Source: Malania oleifera (Eukaryota; Streptophyta; Magnoliopsida; Santalales; Ximeniaceae). Taken from it: a DNA stretch of 64,000 nt. The DNA lies in assembly GCF_029873635.1 (NCBI RefSeq), contig NC_080423.1:110873087-110937086 (forward strand), written 5' to 3'. Positions 62,193 to 64,000 of the stretch are shown piece by piece. The position numbers and the translations under genes were made by a program. Every line of letters begins with the position of its first letter. The first letter of the stretch is position 1. Under the pieces are notes generated by a model. It was given only the letters and a program-made list of their open reading frames with translations. It had not been told where the DNA came from and made no database searches.

Positions 62193-62828
62193 TACGGATT
62201 GTTTGATACCATTGTCAAAAATTATGAAAATGAAAACAAAAAATAAAATTTATAATTAGAAAAAGAAACTAAAAATTAGAAACCAACCATGTATTTTGTT
62301 AATAGTTGTAAAACTAAAACAAATTAAAAATTTAATCAAAAAAATGCTCATTTTTCGTATTTAAATCTAATAAGATTTTAAAAATATGATTGAAATAATA
62401 AAAGTACAAAATAACACAAATTAAAAAGGCTATAATTAGTTAACTTAATTATTATGTTTTCAAATTTTACTTTATAATAACAATCTTATGTATATGATAA
62501 TTGAAAAATAGTAAAAAATATCTTGTAATTAACTTCTATCATTTTTAAATTTTCTACAAAATTTATATATTTTTTTATTTTAATTATATTTAAATTCATA
62601 TGATACTTTTATTTTAATTTTAATTAAAAAGTGCATTTAAAAAAGATTTAATCTAAAAATATTATGGGTATTAGGTTGATAAAATAATTAAAAATAATAA
62701 ATTTTGATTTTTAATTCTTATAAATAATTTAAAATTAATAAAAAAATAACAATATAACTAAATATAATTTTATAATCTATTTATTCAGTCTATAGAAATC
62801 ATAATAAAAAAAACTAAACATGCCTTTA
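62193..62828. mobile_element. AT-rich MITE, copy 2
   Basis: Aligns with 38119-38783. The left end holds TTTGATACCATTGTC; the right end, AAACATGCCTTTA, is shared exactly with copy 1. Confidence 0.6.
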
Positions 62829-62909
62829 TTTAACTATGACATAAATTTAAAAGAAGATTTATCTTTTAACCGTGAAAAATGGTCAAAATGGGTTCTAAGG
62901 GTGATCAAT

Positions 62910-62942
<33 letters not shown>
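62910..62942. repeat. (CT)n microsatellite
   Basis: CT run, not part of a recognised LTR; may lie in a 5' UTR. Confidence 0.9.
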
Positions 62943-62943
<1 letters not shown>

Positions 62944-63091
62944 TCCTCTTGGAAAACCTGCGCTTTCTTGTTGTAGTGAAGTTCACAGTGAAAGACCCGA
63001 TTGGGTTGGTGCGGCAGGAGAGGGAAGGTACCTTACCAAATGAACCTTGCACATTGAATTCCCTCAGCTTTTCATCTCTTCCAACTGTGAA

Positions 63092-63220
63092 ATGTCGTCG
63101 GTCTGCAATCTGCATAGTCGTCCGGGTTCTTCTCACTTTCAGCTCAACTGCAGCATTTCCCCTTCTCTTCTCCTCCCATCACCCCCTTTTCTTTCGGATT
63201 TGAACGCTTCAACTTCATAG
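63092..63220 (+). other. Short frame in a promoter/5'-UTR-like stretch (unproven)
   Basis: A 42-residue frame rich in Ser, Pro and Leu with few acidic residues resembles a transit peptide start. It ends in a stop at 63218, just before a weak donor-like GAG|GTTAGC. The surrounding 62905-63240 is pyrimidine-rich and less AT-rich than its flanks, as plant gene starts often are. It may be the leader of a gene running off the right edge, or noncoding. Confidence 0.2.
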
Positions 63221-64000
63221 AGGTTAGCTGCCGCTGCTTCTTCTTCGTTTTTTTTTTTTTTTTTTTTTTTTGTGGGTTCTTCAAGCTATCATGGTCCTTG
63301 TGGTTTCCCTTTCGGATCCAATTCATATGTGCAAAAATCACATACTGAAGAGAGACCCATTCAGGGAAATGTCTTCCGCTGCTCTTTCCCAAATATTTCA
63401 ACATTAATATCCTTAGCTAAAAAATTATTGTTGTTCTTTTATTTTGCCCAAATTTGAGAGGGAACTTTTGGGGCTTCTGTTTTGTTTCATCTCAACTCTC
63501 AAAGGTCACATTTTTGTAACTATTCGTGTTAGAAAACTATTGCAATGATATGGTTTTTGTGCTCTGAGGACTGAGGGTTTATTTTTTTCTCACATTTTGT
63601 TTCAAGAAAGGATAGTAGTAATCATAATAGTATTATGACAATAATAGTAACAACAAGAACACCCACCAACACTTTCAAGCTCAAAGTATCATATGATGTG
63701 CTGGAAACTATAAACAAATAAATAGATGAAACTGCAGTGTGTATCAGTATTCACAAAATAGGAAATTAGAACCAAGCAAAAAGCCAAAAAATTCTTCGCT
63801 TGATTTAACGCATCTTAAAATGTCTTCAACCTCAATTGACTTTATAGAACTAAATAAAGTCTGCAGCAACAGTTGGGAGTCTGCTTGTTTGAATATCCTG
63901 GTTGATTTTGGAGGACAGGGTTATCTATTGAAGATCAAAGTGAAATGAGAGCTTATTTATTTATTTATTTATTTTTATTTGGCCAGAAGCTAACAGAGAA
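63221..64000. other. Right edge, no gene recognised
   Basis: T tract at about 63250-63272; otherwise nothing that I can identify. A 69-residue frame at 63739-63948 has no recognisable motif. Confidence 0.35.

Overview
This window is nuclear DNA of a flowering plant, most likely a eudicot. The evidence is an AT-rich background, one intronless P-class PPR gene, plant-type chromovirus and copia retroelements primed by initiator tRNA-Met, a TRIM, SINE/LINE/MITE debris and many (GA)n, (CA)n/(TA)n and (TTA)n tracts. I see no rRNA, tRNA or CRISPR locus and no bacterial or organellar gene block.

Layout. 1-4420: an LTR cut by the window edge sits inside a decayed Ty1/copia element. 5593-7729: a TRIM carrying a nested solo LTR. 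8768-9281: a short tandem array. 9919-12148: a small copia-type solo LTR split by a larger solo LTR. 12362-24386: a chromodomain-bearing Ty3/gypsy element on the minus strand with both LTRs, PBS and PPT, and a further solo LTR inside pol. 24587-30705: a very large gypsy-type solo LTR hosting a chimeric LTR. 31876-32263: a second copy of the small copia-type LTR. 33646-37535: a SINE interrupted by a copia deletion derivative whose 3' LTR hosts another solo LTR. 38119-38783: a MITE whose sister copy is at 62193-62828. 41776-44883: the only clear host gene, a mitochondrial-type PPR protein of about 24 repeats, followed by a repeat-bearing 3' region and a LINE tail. 48570-61968: two adjoining stacks of nested LTRs, up to three levels deep, separated by a LINE fragment. 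62829-64000: CT-rich, promoter-like sequence with no confident gene.

Most striking is a shared LTR grammar. Eleven or so LTRs from five subfamilies carry the same ordered modules. First is a U3 palindrome module, either an array of TTCGTCGACGAA units about 20 bp apart or an AAGCTTCTT/AAGAAGCTT palindrome. Then come, in most copies, a TATA box, a CT-rich leader and splice-donor-like CAG|GTAAGG sites. Next are a tandem array of about 29 bp, a GGTACCG block and a conserved cytosine-rich block. Last is an ACTGAGAGGTGTCTCACC hairpin placed just before a TTTTTCAG|G acceptor-like site. One solo LTR combines the body of one subfamily with the U3 module of another, which suggests promoter swapping by recombination.

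At least nine solo LTRs keep perfect 5-bp target duplications, so loss of element interiors by LTR-LTR recombination has dominated here. The PPR gene stands in a comparatively clean stretch of about 10 kb (roughly 37.5-48.5 kb).
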